NCBI GenBank assembly: GCA_017462265.1
Contig: JAFTRN010000048.1
Span: forward strand, 1 to 53,958
Source: Coprobacter sp.
GTDB lineage: Bacteria; Bacteroidota; Bacteroidia; Bacteroidales; UBA11471
Direction: 5' to 3'
Length of the DNA stretch: 53,958 bases
Shown here piece by piece: positions 17,125 to 26,522 of this stretch. Made by a program: the position numbers and the translations under genes. Under the pieces are notes generated by a model, which was not told the origin of the DNA, ran no database searches, and saw nothing but the letters and a program-made list of their open reading frames with translations. Numbering within the stretch: the first letter of the stretch is position 1; each line of letters opens with the position of its first letter.

Positions 17125-17171
17125 AGATTACGACCTATAAATATAGACTATGTCACTTTTTTGTCGTATGA

Positions 17172-17204
17172 TTTGTATTTATTGAATAATTATGCCTACC
17201 TTTG
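17172..17204 (+). promoter_or_regulatory. rlmD promoter
   Basis: TTTG (17172-17175), 21-base spacer, TACCTTTG (17197-17204). The -7 box covers the TTG at 17202 that opens the longest frame, so translation must start farther downstream. Confidence 0.8.
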
Positions 17205-17237
17205 AGCGAATTTGTATTTATTCAAAATCTTATAGTT

Positions 17238-18650
17238 TTGGCACGAAAAAAGAAAGAACTGCCTGTTTTCGAACAGGTGGAGATAACTGATGTAGCCGCC
17301 GAAGGTAAAGCGATAGCTCGTGTGAACGACCTTGTCGTTTTTGTCCCCTACGCAGCCCCCGGTGATATAGTCGATTTACAGATATACCGTAAAAAGCATA
17401 AGTATGCCGAGGGTCGGGTTATACGCACCCATCAACTCTCGCCCATACGCGTCGCCCCGTTTTGCGAACACTTCGGGGTGTGTGGCGGTTGCAAATGGCA
17501 ACATATTCCCTATGAATATCAACTGAAATATAAGCAGAAACAGGTATTCGACAATCTCTCTCGCATAGGAAAAATCCCTTTACCCGAATTTGATACCATA
17601 AAAGGTTCGGCGCAGACGGAATTTTACCGCAATAAGCTCGAATTCACCTTCTCCAACAAATCGTGGCTTACCACCGAGCAGTTGGCGCAGGCCGAGACGT
17701 TCGACAATCGCAACGCGCTGGGATTTCATATCCCCGGAATGTTCGATAAGGTACTCGACATCAACAAGTGTTGGCTACAACAGGATATTTCCAATCGCAT
17801 ACGATTGGCGATAAAACAATTCGCCCTCGACAACGATTACCCTTTCTTCGACCTTCGCGAGCAGACGGGATTGATGCGTAATATCATTGTGCGTACCGCC
17901 TCTACCGGCGAGATAATGCTCATCGTCGTGTTTTTCGAGGACGATAAGGAGCGTATAGACCGCTTGATGACGTTTGTGGCCGACTCTTTCCCCGAAATTA
18001 CCTCGTTGCTCTATATTGTAAATCAAAAGGCCAACGACACCATTACCGACCAAGAGGTGCATGTGTTCCGTGGTCGTGACTATATATTGGAGTCGATGGA
18101 GGGGTTGCAATTCAAGATAGGCCCCAAATCGTTCTATCAGACCAATTCGGCGCAGGCCTACGAGCTGTATAAGGTAGCTCGCGATTTTGCCTCGCTTACA
18201 GGCGAAGAATTGGTTTACGACCTTTACACGGGTACCGGTACGATAGCCAATTTTGTGGCCCGACGCGCACGCCGGGTTATCGGTATCGAATATGTGCCCG
18301 AGGCCATCGAAGATGCCAAAGTAAATGCCGCGTATAATAATATAGATAATACCTTGTTTTATGCCGGCGATATGAAAGATATACTCACGACGGAGTTTAT
18401 CGAGGAGCATGGGCGCCCCGACGTCATCATTACCGACCCGCCTCGTGCCGGTATGCACGACGACGTGATACAGACCATACTGTTTGCCGCCCCTCGGCGC
18501 ATTGTGTATGTGAGTTGCAACCCGGCCACGCAAGCACGCGACTTGTCGTTGCTCGACGTGGCTTATCGGGTGGCTCGCGTGCAACCGGTCGATATGTTCC
18601 CGCACACCCACCATGTGGAAAATGTCGTATTGTTGGAACGTAAACTCTAA
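17238..18650 (+). CDS. rlmD: 23S rRNA (uracil-5-)-methyltransferase, RlmD/RumA type
   Basis: 470 aa from a TTG start (A-R-K-K-K-E-L-P follows). The longer frame from 17202 begins inside the promoter, and family members start near this point. N-terminal TRAM domain (about 15-70), iron-sulfur cysteines in C-E-H-F-G-V-C-G-G-C plus a distal Cys, SAM site D-L-Y-T-G-T-G-T-I, and the catalytic Cys in V-S-C-N-P-A-T. It makes m5U in 23S rRNA; which uridine cannot be told. The esterase gene follows 25 bases later. Confidence 0.92.
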   Translation: MARKKKELPVFEQVEITDVAAEGKAIARVNDLVVFVPYAAPGDIVDLQIYRKKHKYAEGRVIRTHQLSPIRVAPFCEHFGVCGGCKWQHIPYEYQLKYKQKQVFDNLSRIGKIPLPEFDTIKGSAQTEFYRNKLEFTFSNKSWLTTEQLAQAETFDNRNALGFHIPGMFDKVLDINKCWLQQDISNRIRLAIKQFALDNDYPFFDLREQTGLMRNIIVRTASTGEIMLIVVFFEDDKERIDRLMTFVADSFPEITSLLYIVNQKANDTITDQEVHVFRGRDYILESMEGLQFKIGPKSFYQTNSAQAYELYKVARDFASLTGEELVYDLYTGTGTIANFVARRARRVIGIEYVPEAIEDAKVNAAYNNIDNTLFYAGDMKDILTTEFIEEHGRPDVIITDPPRAGMHDDVIQTILFAAPRRIVYVSCNPATQARDLSLLDVAYRVARVQPVDMFPHTHHVENVVLLERKL

Positions 18651-18675
18651 AGGTGTAATTTTATATAAAAACGTT

Positions 18676-19389
18676 ATGAGAAAAATTATATTCGTCACTC
18701 TTCTTGCCTATATAGCGACATTCTCGTCTATGGCGCAAGAAGCTAAGGATTGGGCAAAATTCGGACGTTATGCCGAGGCTAATACCCAAGTGACAATCCG
18801 TCCCGATGCAGTATTTATGGGAAACTCTATCACAGATAATTGGGCTCGATATGACAAGGAATTTTTTGAGAAAAACAACTTCGTGGGGCGTGGTATCAGC
18901 GGACAAACGTCAGTAGAGATGCTTGTGCGTTTCAGGTCTGATGTTATAAATTTGAACCCGCGTGTTGTCGTTATATTATCGGGTACAAACGATATTGCCT
19001 GTAATCTCGGTTATATTTCGCCCGAAAATATTATCGGTAACATAGCCTCGATGTGTGAATTAGCTAAAGCTAATGATATAAAAGTAATTCTTTGTTCGGT
19101 AACACCGACATCTGTTTTCAGATGGCGAAAAGAGATAGAGCCGGCACAAAAAATACGTGATTTAAACAAACTTATCAAGGCTTATGCCGAGGAAAACGAT
19201 ATATATTATCTCGATTATCATACGGCTCTTACCGACGATAAAGGTGGTATTCCCGAGAAGTGGAGTCACGATACGTGTCACCCCAATTTACAGTGTTACC
19301 GTGAAGTGATGGAGCCGATGGTATGTGAGGCTATAGACAAAGTGCTGAAAGTGAAAAAATCAAAACGACACATACCTATTCTAAAATAA
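18676..19389 (+). CDS. Exported SGNH/GDSL-family esterase
   Basis: 237 aa from the ATG at 18676, which opens directly on a signal peptide (about 1-20, ending S-M-A-Q). Blocks of the SGNH fold: nucleophile in F-M-G-N-S-I-T (Asn replaces the usual Asp of G-D-S, as is frequent in Bacteroidota), oxyanion Gly in G-R-G-I-S-G-Q, Asn in G-T-N-D, and the Asp/His pair in D-T-C-H-P-N. Likely removes acyl groups from glycans in the periplasm or on the surface. It is 24 bases ahead of an MFS carrier, so the two may be co-transcribed. Confidence 0.88.
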   Translation: MRKIIFVTLLAYIATFSSMAQEAKDWAKFGRYAEANTQVTIRPDAVFMGNSITDNWARYDKEFFEKNNFVGRGISGQTSVEMLVRFRSDVINLNPRVVVILSGTNDIACNLGYISPENIIGNIASMCELAKANDIKVILCSVTPTSVFRWRKEIEPAQKIRDLNKLIKAYAEENDIYYLDYHTALTDDKGGIPEKWSHDTCHPNLQCYREVMEPMVCEAIDKVLKVKKSKRHIPILK

Positions 19390-19413
19390 TTTCTAAAAAC
19401 TAAAATAACAACT

Positions 19414-20820
19414 ATGACACAAATCTTACAACAAAAACTCAGCGACAAAGCGTGGGCACGTTGGTCGGCGATGGTACTTATCGCGCTGATGATGCTGTTT
19501 GCGCATATGTTTGTCGATGTAATCTCACCCTTGAAAGAACTTATACAGGTACAGCGCGGTTGGACTTCTGACGTGTTTGGTACATACGCCGGTTCGGAAT
19601 ATCTGCTCAATGTATGGGGATTCTTGATTGTGGCCGGTATCATTCTCGATAAGATGGGAATACGTTTCACCGGTGAATTATCGGCTATACTTATGTTGCT
19701 GGGTGCTATTATCAAATACTATGCCGTGAGCGAGGCCTTTATGGGAACCGGATTGGAGGCTTGGCTCAACTCGTGGTGGGTGGATATGCCGGCCAGTGCT
19801 AAGTTGGCATCGTTTGGATTTATGATTTTCGGTTGCGGTTGCGAAATGGCCGGTATTACCGCCTCAAAGGCATTGGCCAAGTGGTTCGAAGGCAAAGAAA
19901 TGGCTTTAGCCATGGGCTTGGAGATGGCTTTGGCTCGTGTCGGTGTGTTTTTCATATTCACCATCTCGCCTCGAATTGCCGGAGTTGATGGACTCGACCC
20001 CTCTATCGTTCGCCCCGTAGCATTTTGTACCGCTTTGCTGTTCATCGGTTTGTTGTGCTTCACGGTATTCTGCGTGTTGGATAAGAAGCTCGATAAGCAA
20101 TCGGGCGAAACTACCACAGGCGAGAGCGAGGAGGAATTTAAGATTGGCGATATAGGCAAGATATTCTCATCGCGTCTCTTCTGGATTGTGGCTATGCTGT
20201 GCGTACTTTATTATTCGGCCATCTTCCCCTTCCAAAAGTTTGCGGCCAATATGTTGCAGAGCAACCTCAATATTTCGGCCACGGCAGCCGCGGATATATT
20301 CCGTTGGTTCCCCATCGGTGCTGCCTGCATCACTCCGTTGCTGGGCTGGTATCTCGACCGTCGAGGCAAAGGTGCTACAATGCTTATTCTCGGCTCGCTG
20401 CTGATGATTATATGCCATACGACTTTTGCGGTGATATTACCCATATTCCCCAATAAAATAATTGCTTTCGCTGCTATTGTTTTGCTGGGTATATCATTTT
20501 CGTTGGTACCTGCCGCCTTGTGGCCTTCGATACCCAAGATTATGGACAAACGTTATCTGGGTAGTGCTTACTCGCTCATCTTCTGGGTACAAAATTTCGG
20601 GTTAAGTCTTACTCCTATAGCCATAGGATATGCTTTGGAGAAATCCAATCCCGGTGTAGCCGAGCAGATTGCCACCGGTGTAGAGGGTGCGGTTTATAAC
20701 TACACGGTCCCGATGTTGCTTTTCGCTTCTTTGGGCGTACTGGCGTTGCTTTTCGCATTGTGGCTCAAAGTAGATGATCGTCGCAACCATTACGGACTGG
20801 AAGAACCCAATATTAAATAG
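19414..20820 (+). CDS. Major facilitator superfamily transporter
   Basis: 468 aa with about 12 membrane helices and a charged central loop (about 225-250, rich in Glu and Lys). The half-signature L-D-K-M-G-I-R-F follows helix 2, and L-D-R-R-G-K-G is its counterpart in the second half. The substrate is not evident. The neighbouring exported esterase suggests uptake of a deacylation product, which is only an inference. Followed by a terminator. Confidence 0.87.
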   Translation: MTQILQQKLSDKAWARWSAMVLIALMMLFAHMFVDVISPLKELIQVQRGWTSDVFGTYAGSEYLLNVWGFLIVAGIILDKMGIRFTGELSAILMLLGAIIKYYAVSEAFMGTGLEAWLNSWWVDMPASAKLASFGFMIFGCGCEMAGITASKALAKWFEGKEMALAMGLEMALARVGVFFIFTISPRIAGVDGLDPSIVRPVAFCTALLFIGLLCFTVFCVLDKKLDKQSGETTTGESEEEFKIGDIGKIFSSRLFWIVAMLCVLYYSAIFPFQKFAANMLQSNLNISATAAADIFRWFPIGAACITPLLGWYLDRRGKGATMLILGSLLMIICHTTFAVILPIFPNKIIAFAAIVLLGISFSLVPAALWPSIPKIMDKRYLGSAYSLIFWVQNFGLSLTPIAIGYALEKSNPGVAEQIATGVEGAVYNYTVPMLLFASLGVLALLFALWLKVDDRRNHYGLEEPNIK

Positions 20821-20838
20821 TAATAACATCAATATAAG

Positions 20839-20877
20839 GGGCTGTAATCTCATGGTTGGGTTACAGCCCTGTTTTTT
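20839..20877 (+). terminator. Terminator after the MFS gene
   Basis: Stem GGGCTGTAA / TTACAGCCC followed by TGTTTTTT. It ends 6 bases before the next gene's ATG. Confidence 0.9.
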
Positions 20878-20882
20878 CTGAT

Positions 20883-22076
20883 ATGAAACTCTATTTGCTT
20901 CCCACATTGTTGTGTCTGTTGATTATAGCGCTGACTGACGTGTGGATATATTATAAGGTAAAAACGAAATTGAAAACTACCCTGTCGGTCACACTCTATT
21001 GGTTGCCGACTGCCCTTTTCTATGCGCTCTTTATTGGTGGATATTTCTCCTCGGCCGATGTGCCCGACCATCGTTCTATGTATGTTGTTTTGTGGCTCTT
21101 GTGGCTGTTCTTGGTGGTTTACTTTCCGAAACTCTTTTATGTGCTGTTCGACCTTATCGGATTATTCGTCGGCCGTATGGCGCGACGAGCCGGCAGGGTA
21201 TGTACACGGATAGGCTTGTTTGTGGCAGTAGGGGTATGCGTGCTGTTTCTGTATGGTGCGTTTATCGGTCGTAGTGCCGTGCATACCGAGGAGGTCGAAA
21301 TCTCCTCATCGCGTCTGCCTCGGGAGCTCGACGGCTTGCGTATCGTGCAGTTTTCCGACGCGCATATCGGTAATTGGGGCACCAACTATCGGGTGCTGAG
21401 CGAGGCAGTATCGTTGATAAACAATGCTCGCCCCGATATTATCGTGTTTACCGGCGATTTTGTCAATATATTTGCGACGGAAATTACCCCCGAGATAAAG
21501 AAACTGTTTCGTGCGCTCGACACGCCACGCTATGGGAAATATGCCATTATGGGCAATCACGACTATGGCGACTATTATCATTGGAAAACACCCGAAGATT
21601 GGTCGCGAAATCTTGCTGCCATGCAAGAGGGTATCCGGGATTGCGGATTTGATTTGTTGCTCAACGAGTCGCGCGATATCGTTGTGGGTGATACCTCGTT
21701 CCTGCTGATAGGGGTGGAGAATACCGGTCGTCCGCCTTTCCGTCAATATGGTAATCTCTCGCAGTCGATAGCCGGTGCCGATACCATGCAATACACGATA
21801 CTGCTTTCGCACGACGCCTCACATTGGCGCAAAGAGGTCCTCGGTCACCCCTTTATCGACCTTACCTTATCGGGCCATACCCATGCCGCCCAATGTGGCA
21901 TTGCCCGGGGCAATATACATTGGTCCCCTTCGTCGTGGATATACGACGAGTGGGAGGGCCTCTACACCCATTCTTCGCAGTCGCTGTATGTCAATCGGGG
22001 ATTAGGCTATGTGGGAATACCCCTGCGCATCGGTATGTCTCCCGAAATCACCTGCATCACCCTCCGCCGCAAGTAG
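20883..22076 (+). CDS. Membrane-anchored calcineurin-like metallophosphoesterase
   Basis: 397 aa from the ATG at 20883; the longer frame starts within the terminator. Four membrane helices in about 1-145, then a metallophosphatase domain with all metal-ligand blocks: F-S-D-A-H-I-G, F-T-G-D-F-V-N, M-G-N-H-D-Y-G, L-S-H-D-A and S-G-H-T-H-A. The arrangement matches YkuE-like phosphoesterases. The substrate is unknown; lipid A precursors or nucleotides are possibilities. It has its own terminator. Confidence 0.9.
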   Translation: MKLYLLPTLLCLLIIALTDVWIYYKVKTKLKTTLSVTLYWLPTALFYALFIGGYFSSADVPDHRSMYVVLWLLWLFLVVYFPKLFYVLFDLIGLFVGRMARRAGRVCTRIGLFVAVGVCVLFLYGAFIGRSAVHTEEVEISSSRLPRELDGLRIVQFSDAHIGNWGTNYRVLSEAVSLINNARPDIIVFTGDFVNIFATEITPEIKKLFRALDTPRYGKYAIMGNHDYGDYYHWKTPEDWSRNLAAMQEGIRDCGFDLLLNESRDIVVGDTSFLLIGVENTGRPPFRQYGNLSQSIAGADTMQYTILLSHDASHWRKEVLGHPFIDLTLSGHTHAAQCGIARGNIHWSPSSWIYDEWEGLYTHSSQSLYVNRGLGYVGIPLRIGMSPEITCITLRRK

Positions 22077-22106
22077 CGGTGGTAATTTATTGTCTCAGAC
22101 GATAAA

Positions 22107-22146
22107 ATGGGTAAGCATTTGAATCAAACGCTTGCCCATTTTTTTC
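22107..22146 (+). terminator. Terminator after the phosphoesterase
   Basis: ATGGGTAAGC / GCTTGCCCAT (22107-22116 with 22130-22139) followed by T7. Confidence 0.92.
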
Positions 22147-22188
22147 AAAATACCCAAAAGCCGTTTTTTAGATTTTTTTATTGAATAA

Positions 22189-22221
22189 ATTGAAATAATT
22201 CGTTATTTTATATTATATTTG
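22189..22221 (+). promoter_or_regulatory. Promoter of the CsgG/LPP20 cassette
   Basis: ATTG (22189-22192), 21-base spacer and TATATTTG (22214-22221), 145 bases before the first gene of the cassette. Confidence 0.6.
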
Positions 22222-22366
22222 CCACGCTTGGAAAAACTATTTGGTTAGCTAAGTATGATATACGGAGACATTATTTTATTTTTTGTATCGAAAAATAAAA
22301 TACATCACCCCATGTCTTCTTATTGAGTCTGCTTGCAGGGGGAGGAAAGCAAAAAAGAATACAAGT

Positions 22367-23398
22367 ATGTGGCAATTTAAAATAGTTTTACTCATTGTTT
22401 TAGTATGTCCGTCAGGACTATTTTCGCAAGACTATCCTCCAGAATGGAAACAATATGTTACAACTGGATATATATCCGATTTGCAACATGATAAGAATGT
22501 TGCAGGGCGCTCAGAAACAGAATTTAAGAAATATTTGGTCGATATAGCAAGATCAAATATAGGGAAACAAATACAGGTAAGGATTACGGATTACGCAACC
22601 TTAAATAAAGTTTCTGTAAATGGTAAATCTGAAGTGATTTATACTTCCACCACTCAGTTTTCTACCGATTTAAATATAAAACTTGTAGAAACAAAATCGT
22701 ATTATAATTCATTCACGAAAGAGGGGTATGCAATAGCTTATATAAACAAGGCCCAAGCGACATCGGCGTATGTGAAAGAGATAAGGCTAATATATGGTAG
22801 AATAGATAAAGCTATTGCTATCGCAAATGCTTATGTTACAACTGGATTCAAAACGAAAGCAAGAACAGAGTTGAATAATGCTAAAGAGGAGTTTTCTAAA
22901 TTGGAGGAACCTCTATTTTGGTTAAGTATTTACGACTATCCCGAGAATAAACTGGAAGATTTGTTGTCGGAAAGAATTGTGCTTGAGCAGGAGCTGGAAC
23001 AAAAACTTTTAGAATTACAATATGGAATAGGTGTATATGTACAATGTTCTGCCGATATGTTTGGAACAGCTTATTCTCAACTTGAGGGAGATGTCAAAGA
23101 AATCCTCTCGTCAATAGGAGCTAATTTTGCAGTAACTCCTAATAGTGCCGATTGGGTAATCGCGATACGATCTGCCGCCGAAGAATATAATTGTGTAAAT
23201 ATTGGCTCTAATTTAGCCTATTTTTCGTATGTCCATGCGAACCTTACAATTACAAAAAACGCAACGGGACAGAAAATATATGAAGGTGAAATTTCTGAAA
23301 AAGGAAGCCATACCCATAATTATAATCAAGCGGCTCGAGATGGGTATAAGCGGATAACTAAGCAAATATCAGATATTTTGATTAAAAACATAAAATGA
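22367..23398 (+). CDS. LPP20-like exported protein, first of the cassette
   Basis: 343 aa from the ATG at 22367, which opens on a signal peptide (about 1-20, ending L-F-S-Q); the longer frame adds an unlikely basic leader. The segment D-I-A-R-S-N-I-G-K-Q-I and the strands after it resemble the LPP20 lipoprotein fold. A long helical stretch (about 135-225) follows. The C-terminal domain has A-D-W-V-I-A-I and an H-T-H-N-Y motif. No lipobox. It overlaps the next gene (ATGA). Base composition is AT-rich compared with genes on either side. The function is unknown. Confidence 0.75.
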   Translation: MWQFKIVLLIVLVCPSGLFSQDYPPEWKQYVTTGYISDLQHDKNVAGRSETEFKKYLVDIARSNIGKQIQVRITDYATLNKVSVNGKSEVIYTSTTQFSTDLNIKLVETKSYYNSFTKEGYAIAYINKAQATSAYVKEIRLIYGRIDKAIAIANAYVTTGFKTKARTELNNAKEEFSKLEEPLFWLSIYDYPENKLEDLLSERIVLEQELEQKLLELQYGIGVYVQCSADMFGTAYSQLEGDVKEILSSIGANFAVTPNSADWVIAIRSAAEEYNCVNIGSNLAYFSYVHANLTITKNATGQKIYEGEISEKGSHTHNYNQAARDGYKRITKQISDILIKNIK

Positions 23399-23919
23399 TG
23401 AAATACATAATATTATTTGTGGGATTACTACTCCCATATAATTTGTTTTCCCAAAACAATGAAAGAAGAATTGCTATACTTGAAATAGTAGATCGTGATG
23501 AAAATGTTTCGCAAGGTATAAAACTCATGCTGAGAGGTTGTCTTACGGCTGCTGTAACAAATACACCGGGATACAAGGGTTTGGATAGGGTAGATATGGA
23601 TGCGGTACTTGCAGAACATAATTTTCAACGAAGCGGTATTGTTGTCGAAAAACATATAAAACAATTGGGAATTGCGATGGGGGCAGAATATGTAATGGTG
23701 GCTGAGGCCGCATGGTTCAACATATATAGAACGGAACTTGTTATTACCGCAAAATTGATTGATGTAGAGACATTTCAAGTCATTAAGACGGAGATGGGAA
23801 ATACAAAGGTATCTACACCCGCAGTCAATGATTGTTGCCGTTCATTAGCAAAAAGACTTTTAAAGCCATCAACATCTTTTCGGCAGACGCCTGGAAGTGG
23901 ATATATACCGAATTACTAA
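23395..23919 (+). CDS. CsgG-like exported protein (short paralogue)
   Basis: 174 aa; start overlaps the preceding stop (ATGA), with a second ATG next to it. Signal peptide about 1-19. The mature part looks like the nucleotide-binding-like fold of CsgG/LpoB proteins: R-R-I-A-I-L-E-I-V-D at the start, L-T-A-A-V, a D-R-V-D-M-D segment and A-E-Y-V-M-V-A-E. It is clearly paralogous to residues 20-155 of the protein at 24545, for example N-F-Q-R-(S/T)-G-(I/L)-V in both. CsgG relatives form outer-membrane pores or activate envelope machines. There is no lipidation Cys. Confidence 0.75.
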   Translation: MMKYIILFVGLLLPYNLFSQNNERRIAILEIVDRDENVSQGIKLMLRGCLTAAVTNTPGYKGLDRVDMDAVLAEHNFQRSGIVVEKHIKQLGIAMGAEYVMVAEAAWFNIYRTELVITAKLIDVETFQVIKTEMGNTKVSTPAVNDCCRSLAKRLLKPSTSFRQTPGSGYIPNY

Positions 23920-23973
23920 GTGTTGAATAATAGGCTTAAAATAAGAAGTAAGGAAACTAAAAAAAAACGTAAT

Positions 23974-24537
23974 ATGAGAACAATTATTTTAATTGTGATG
24001 ATGTTTGTAGTATTGGCATCATCTGCGCAGAACTCTTCACGAAACACAGAGAATGTACAATTGCATGGAATAGAAATGGTTGAAACCTTAAGTGATGATG
24101 GAATGACGATTGTAAAACGACCATTCAAGTGGTATGTTGGTATAGGTGAGTCTGATAACAAACAATTGGCTATTGAAATTGCTCAAAGGGAGGCCCAATC
24201 TACTATTTCTCGGGTTGTCAAGAATGAAATTGTCGATCAAGCTACAAAATGTGGCGTTGATGTTAACGGTCGGGTATGTCAGGCGCTAATGACAAGTTGG
24301 GAGCAGTATTCTCATAGTATCCTTGTTGGTTGTGAACCATTAGGTAATGCTGAGGTGAAGTATAATCCCAATACCGGAATTTATACTGCTAAGGCTAAAA
24401 TTGGTATTCAAGGCGATCGATTTAAAAAATTGATGAATGAATATAAAGAGCCGATTCCGGAAGAATTGACATCTGTAGAAATACAACAATATATTCAGAT
24501 AAACCAAACCATTATAAGGGTAATGATAGCAGAATGA
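23974..24537 (+). CDS. LPP20-like exported protein, second copy
   Basis: 187 aa from the ATG at 23974, which is the first start opening on a signal peptide (M-R-T-I-I-L-I-V). W-Y-V-G-I-G-E-S followed by A-I-E-I-A-Q-R-E-A-Q matches the pattern of LPP20/FlgP-type proteins, where an aromatic-G-x-G turn precedes the helix. Then come Y-S-H-S-I-L-V-G-C and a final T-A-K-A-K-I-G strand. It is shorter than the 22367 protein but appears to share its fold. Seven bases precede the next gene. Confidence 0.72.
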   Translation: MRTIILIVMMFVVLASSAQNSSRNTENVQLHGIEMVETLSDDGMTIVKRPFKWYVGIGESDNKQLAIEIAQREAQSTISRVVKNEIVDQATKCGVDVNGRVCQALMTSWEQYSHSILVGCEPLGNAEVKYNPNTGIYTAKAKIGIQGDRFKKLMNEYKEPIPEELTSVEIQQYIQINQTIIRVMIAE

Positions 24538-24544
24538 TAATCGT

Positions 24545-25756
24545 ATGAAAAAGATAGTATTTATTTTAGCATTTTTGTGGGCTGCAACATCTATAGCCCA
24601 AAATAAGGCAGTGGCTGTTACCGAGGTCGTAGATAAGGAAGATAAGGTGTCGTATGCCATAGAAGTAATGGTGAGAACGAAACTGACGGCCGCGATCTCT
24701 AAGAAGCAAGGATATACGGCTTACGATAGGGTCGATTTACAATCGATTATGACTGAACAGAATTTTCAACGCACCGGACTTGTTGATGAGGCGACAATAA
24801 AAAAACTTGGAGAGATGACCGGGGCATCATTGGTGATGATACCAGAAGTTGTTTTGTCCGATGATGGTAAAATATATGTGGCGGTGAAAATGCTTGATGT
24901 ATCGAGTGCTCAAACGATGATGGTATCCGATCAGTTGATGGGGAATGCCTCGATAGAGGTTGAAGAAGGGTGTCTTGCTCTTGTAACAAAGGTTTTAGGT
25001 ATGAAGTCTGAGAATGTAACACCTGTGGGTAGTTCTGATAAGCCAATAACCTTATTTGGTTATATAACCATATTCCCCTCAGATATAGGCGAGTTTCAAA
25101 CCTTGCCTGCACAATTATTATCTGCCATAAACAAAAAGGCTACATATGGATATGATACATGGCGTTTACCTACAGCCGATGAACTTTCTATTATGCGGGC
25201 CAACAGCAATATGATACCCAATTTTAAAAATGCAGATTATCTATGTGCAGATTCAACGGTCGGAGGATTTGCAAGATTGGTTACTACCGAGCCGACAAAA
25301 AGTGTGAGAGATGAGGCTCGAAAAAAGACGTTGTATGATTTGTTGTGTATTCCCCATGATGAATATTGGCGCATATTGGAAGAGGAGAGAATATTGTTTT
25401 GTGTTCGAAATACCGATGACGTGTTTGATAGTTATGGAGGTCTAATTATCTACCAAAATGCGTCTATACCAACGGAAAAACAAATGTTAATTTTTAGAAG
25501 TCACTTAACTTCTGATGAGAGGAGCGAATATTTTGTTGTTAGTAATAACGACGGGAATGTAGACACAGACTATCGTTTTGATGACGGGTACTTCTCCTAC
25601 CTAAAGGTTAAAGCGAAAAGATATAATGACGCATCGTTGACATGGAGAATAATTCAACATAAATATGATTCGGAGCGTCAATTAGCATATGTAATTTTAT
25701 ACTACAATTTCCCATCAGAAGAAATCATTCGTAAAGAAATGCTGAAATATTATTAA
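24545..25756 (+). CDS. CsgG-like domain fused to a DUF1566-like lectin-fold region
   Basis: 403 aa. Signal peptide 1-19; CsgG/LpoB-like domain 20-155, paralogous to the protein at 23395; then about 170-290 with Y-G-Y-D-T-W-R-L-P-T-A-D-E-L (202-214), the hallmark of DUF1566/Lcl and SUMF1-type lectin folds. The C-terminal 110 residues are unassigned beta-rich sequence. The fusion suggests an envelope protein with a ligand-binding head. AT-rich like its partners. Confidence 0.75.
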   Translation: MKKIVFILAFLWAATSIAQNKAVAVTEVVDKEDKVSYAIEVMVRTKLTAAISKKQGYTAYDRVDLQSIMTEQNFQRTGLVDEATIKKLGEMTGASLVMIPEVVLSDDGKIYVAVKMLDVSSAQTMMVSDQLMGNASIEVEEGCLALVTKVLGMKSENVTPVGSSDKPITLFGYITIFPSDIGEFQTLPAQLLSAINKKATYGYDTWRLPTADELSIMRANSNMIPNFKNADYLCADSTVGGFARLVTTEPTKSVRDEARKKTLYDLLCIPHDEYWRILEEERILFCVRNTDDVFDSYGGLIIYQNASIPTEKQMLIFRSHLTSDERSEYFVVSNNDGNVDTDYRFDDGYFSYLKVKAKRYNDASLTWRIIQHKYDSERQLAYVILYYNFPSEEIIRKEMLKYY

Positions 25757-25765
25757 AAAGCAATT

Positions 25766-26395
25766 ATGGAGAAGAAAAATAAAAACAAAACATCGGATAT
25801 AAAAAATAAGAAACGCATCAATCAGTTATTGTATCCGTCATTGATTGTATTTTTTATTTTTACTTTTTGCGAATCGGTCTTAGGGGTATTCAGATACTTT
25901 GAAAACCAAGATTTATTGGGGTGTATAGAATCTGTTTTGATAGTGTTGTTGTGGCTTATATTGACGATACACATTTTCTCATCATTTCTCAGAATACAGA
26001 AAGTGTGTGTGAGAATATATCCTACATCAACATTTATATCTGAATGTTTGGAAATAGTTCTTGTTATAGGCTTGGTAATAATGGTAGAATCGATGATAGA
26101 ACGTAATTGTGATATTTTTCGATTGGATTATATACCGATTTATGGAATGATATGTGTGTTGATTATTAATCAGGCTTTCTGGTTTATAAGCCTTCGTATG
26201 GCCGATCGTAAGGCCTTTTTTCGAATAGGGACTTTGCTGACAGCTGTTATTGGATTGATGATATGGGAAATATGTGTGCCATCTATTTGGAATCATATAT
26301 TATTTATCGTGTTATTTATAATGATAACCATTCATTCTGTAATAGACGAGAAAGATACGCTTCCTCGTAAAACAATTTCATCTTCGGCAGAATAA
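25766..26395 (+). CDS. Polytopic membrane protein of the CsgG/LPP20 cassette
   Basis: 209 aa: a basic N-terminus (1-18, Lys-rich), then about six hydrophobic helices and a short polar tail. No recognised family. It lies 9 bases after the CsgG/DUF1566 gene and has the same AT-rich composition, so it is probably the last gene of the unit. Its role could be inner-membrane anchoring or energy coupling, which is speculative. Confidence 0.7.
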   Translation: MEKKNKNKTSDIKNKKRINQLLYPSLIVFFIFTFCESVLGVFRYFENQDLLGCIESVLIVLLWLILTIHIFSSFLRIQKVCVRIYPTSTFISECLEIVLVIGLVIMVESMIERNCDIFRLDYIPIYGMICVLIINQAFWFISLRMADRKAFFRIGTLLTAVIGLMIWEICVPSIWNHILFIVLFIMITIHSVIDEKDTLPRKTISSSAE

Positions 26396-26414
26396 CTATT
26401 AAATGAGAAATATT

Positions 26415-26454
26415 ATCACCCGGTACTTCGTGTTTTGACGAAGTACCGGGTGAT
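26415..26454 (+). terminator. Long perfect hairpin ending the cassette
   Basis: ATCACCCGGTACTTCG pairs base for base with CGAAGTACCGGGTGAT (16 bp, 8-base loop). T/A-rich DNA follows. A likely terminator after the membrane-protein gene. Confidence 0.75.
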
Positions 26455-26465
26455 TTGTGTTTATT

Positions 26466-26497
26466 TTTGGTATATATTGACAAAAACACTATATTTG
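26466..26497 (+). promoter_or_regulatory. mscL promoter
   Basis: TTTG (26466-26469), 20-base spacer, TATATTTG (26490-26497); 25 bases before the mscL ATG. Confidence 0.8.
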
Positions 26498-26522
26498 CAA
26501 AAACATTTTAAATTTATTCGCT

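Noticed and set aside
17775..18698. 307-codon minus-strand frame opposite rlmD
   Set aside because: Overlaps the conserved methyltransferase entirely and has no family resemblance.
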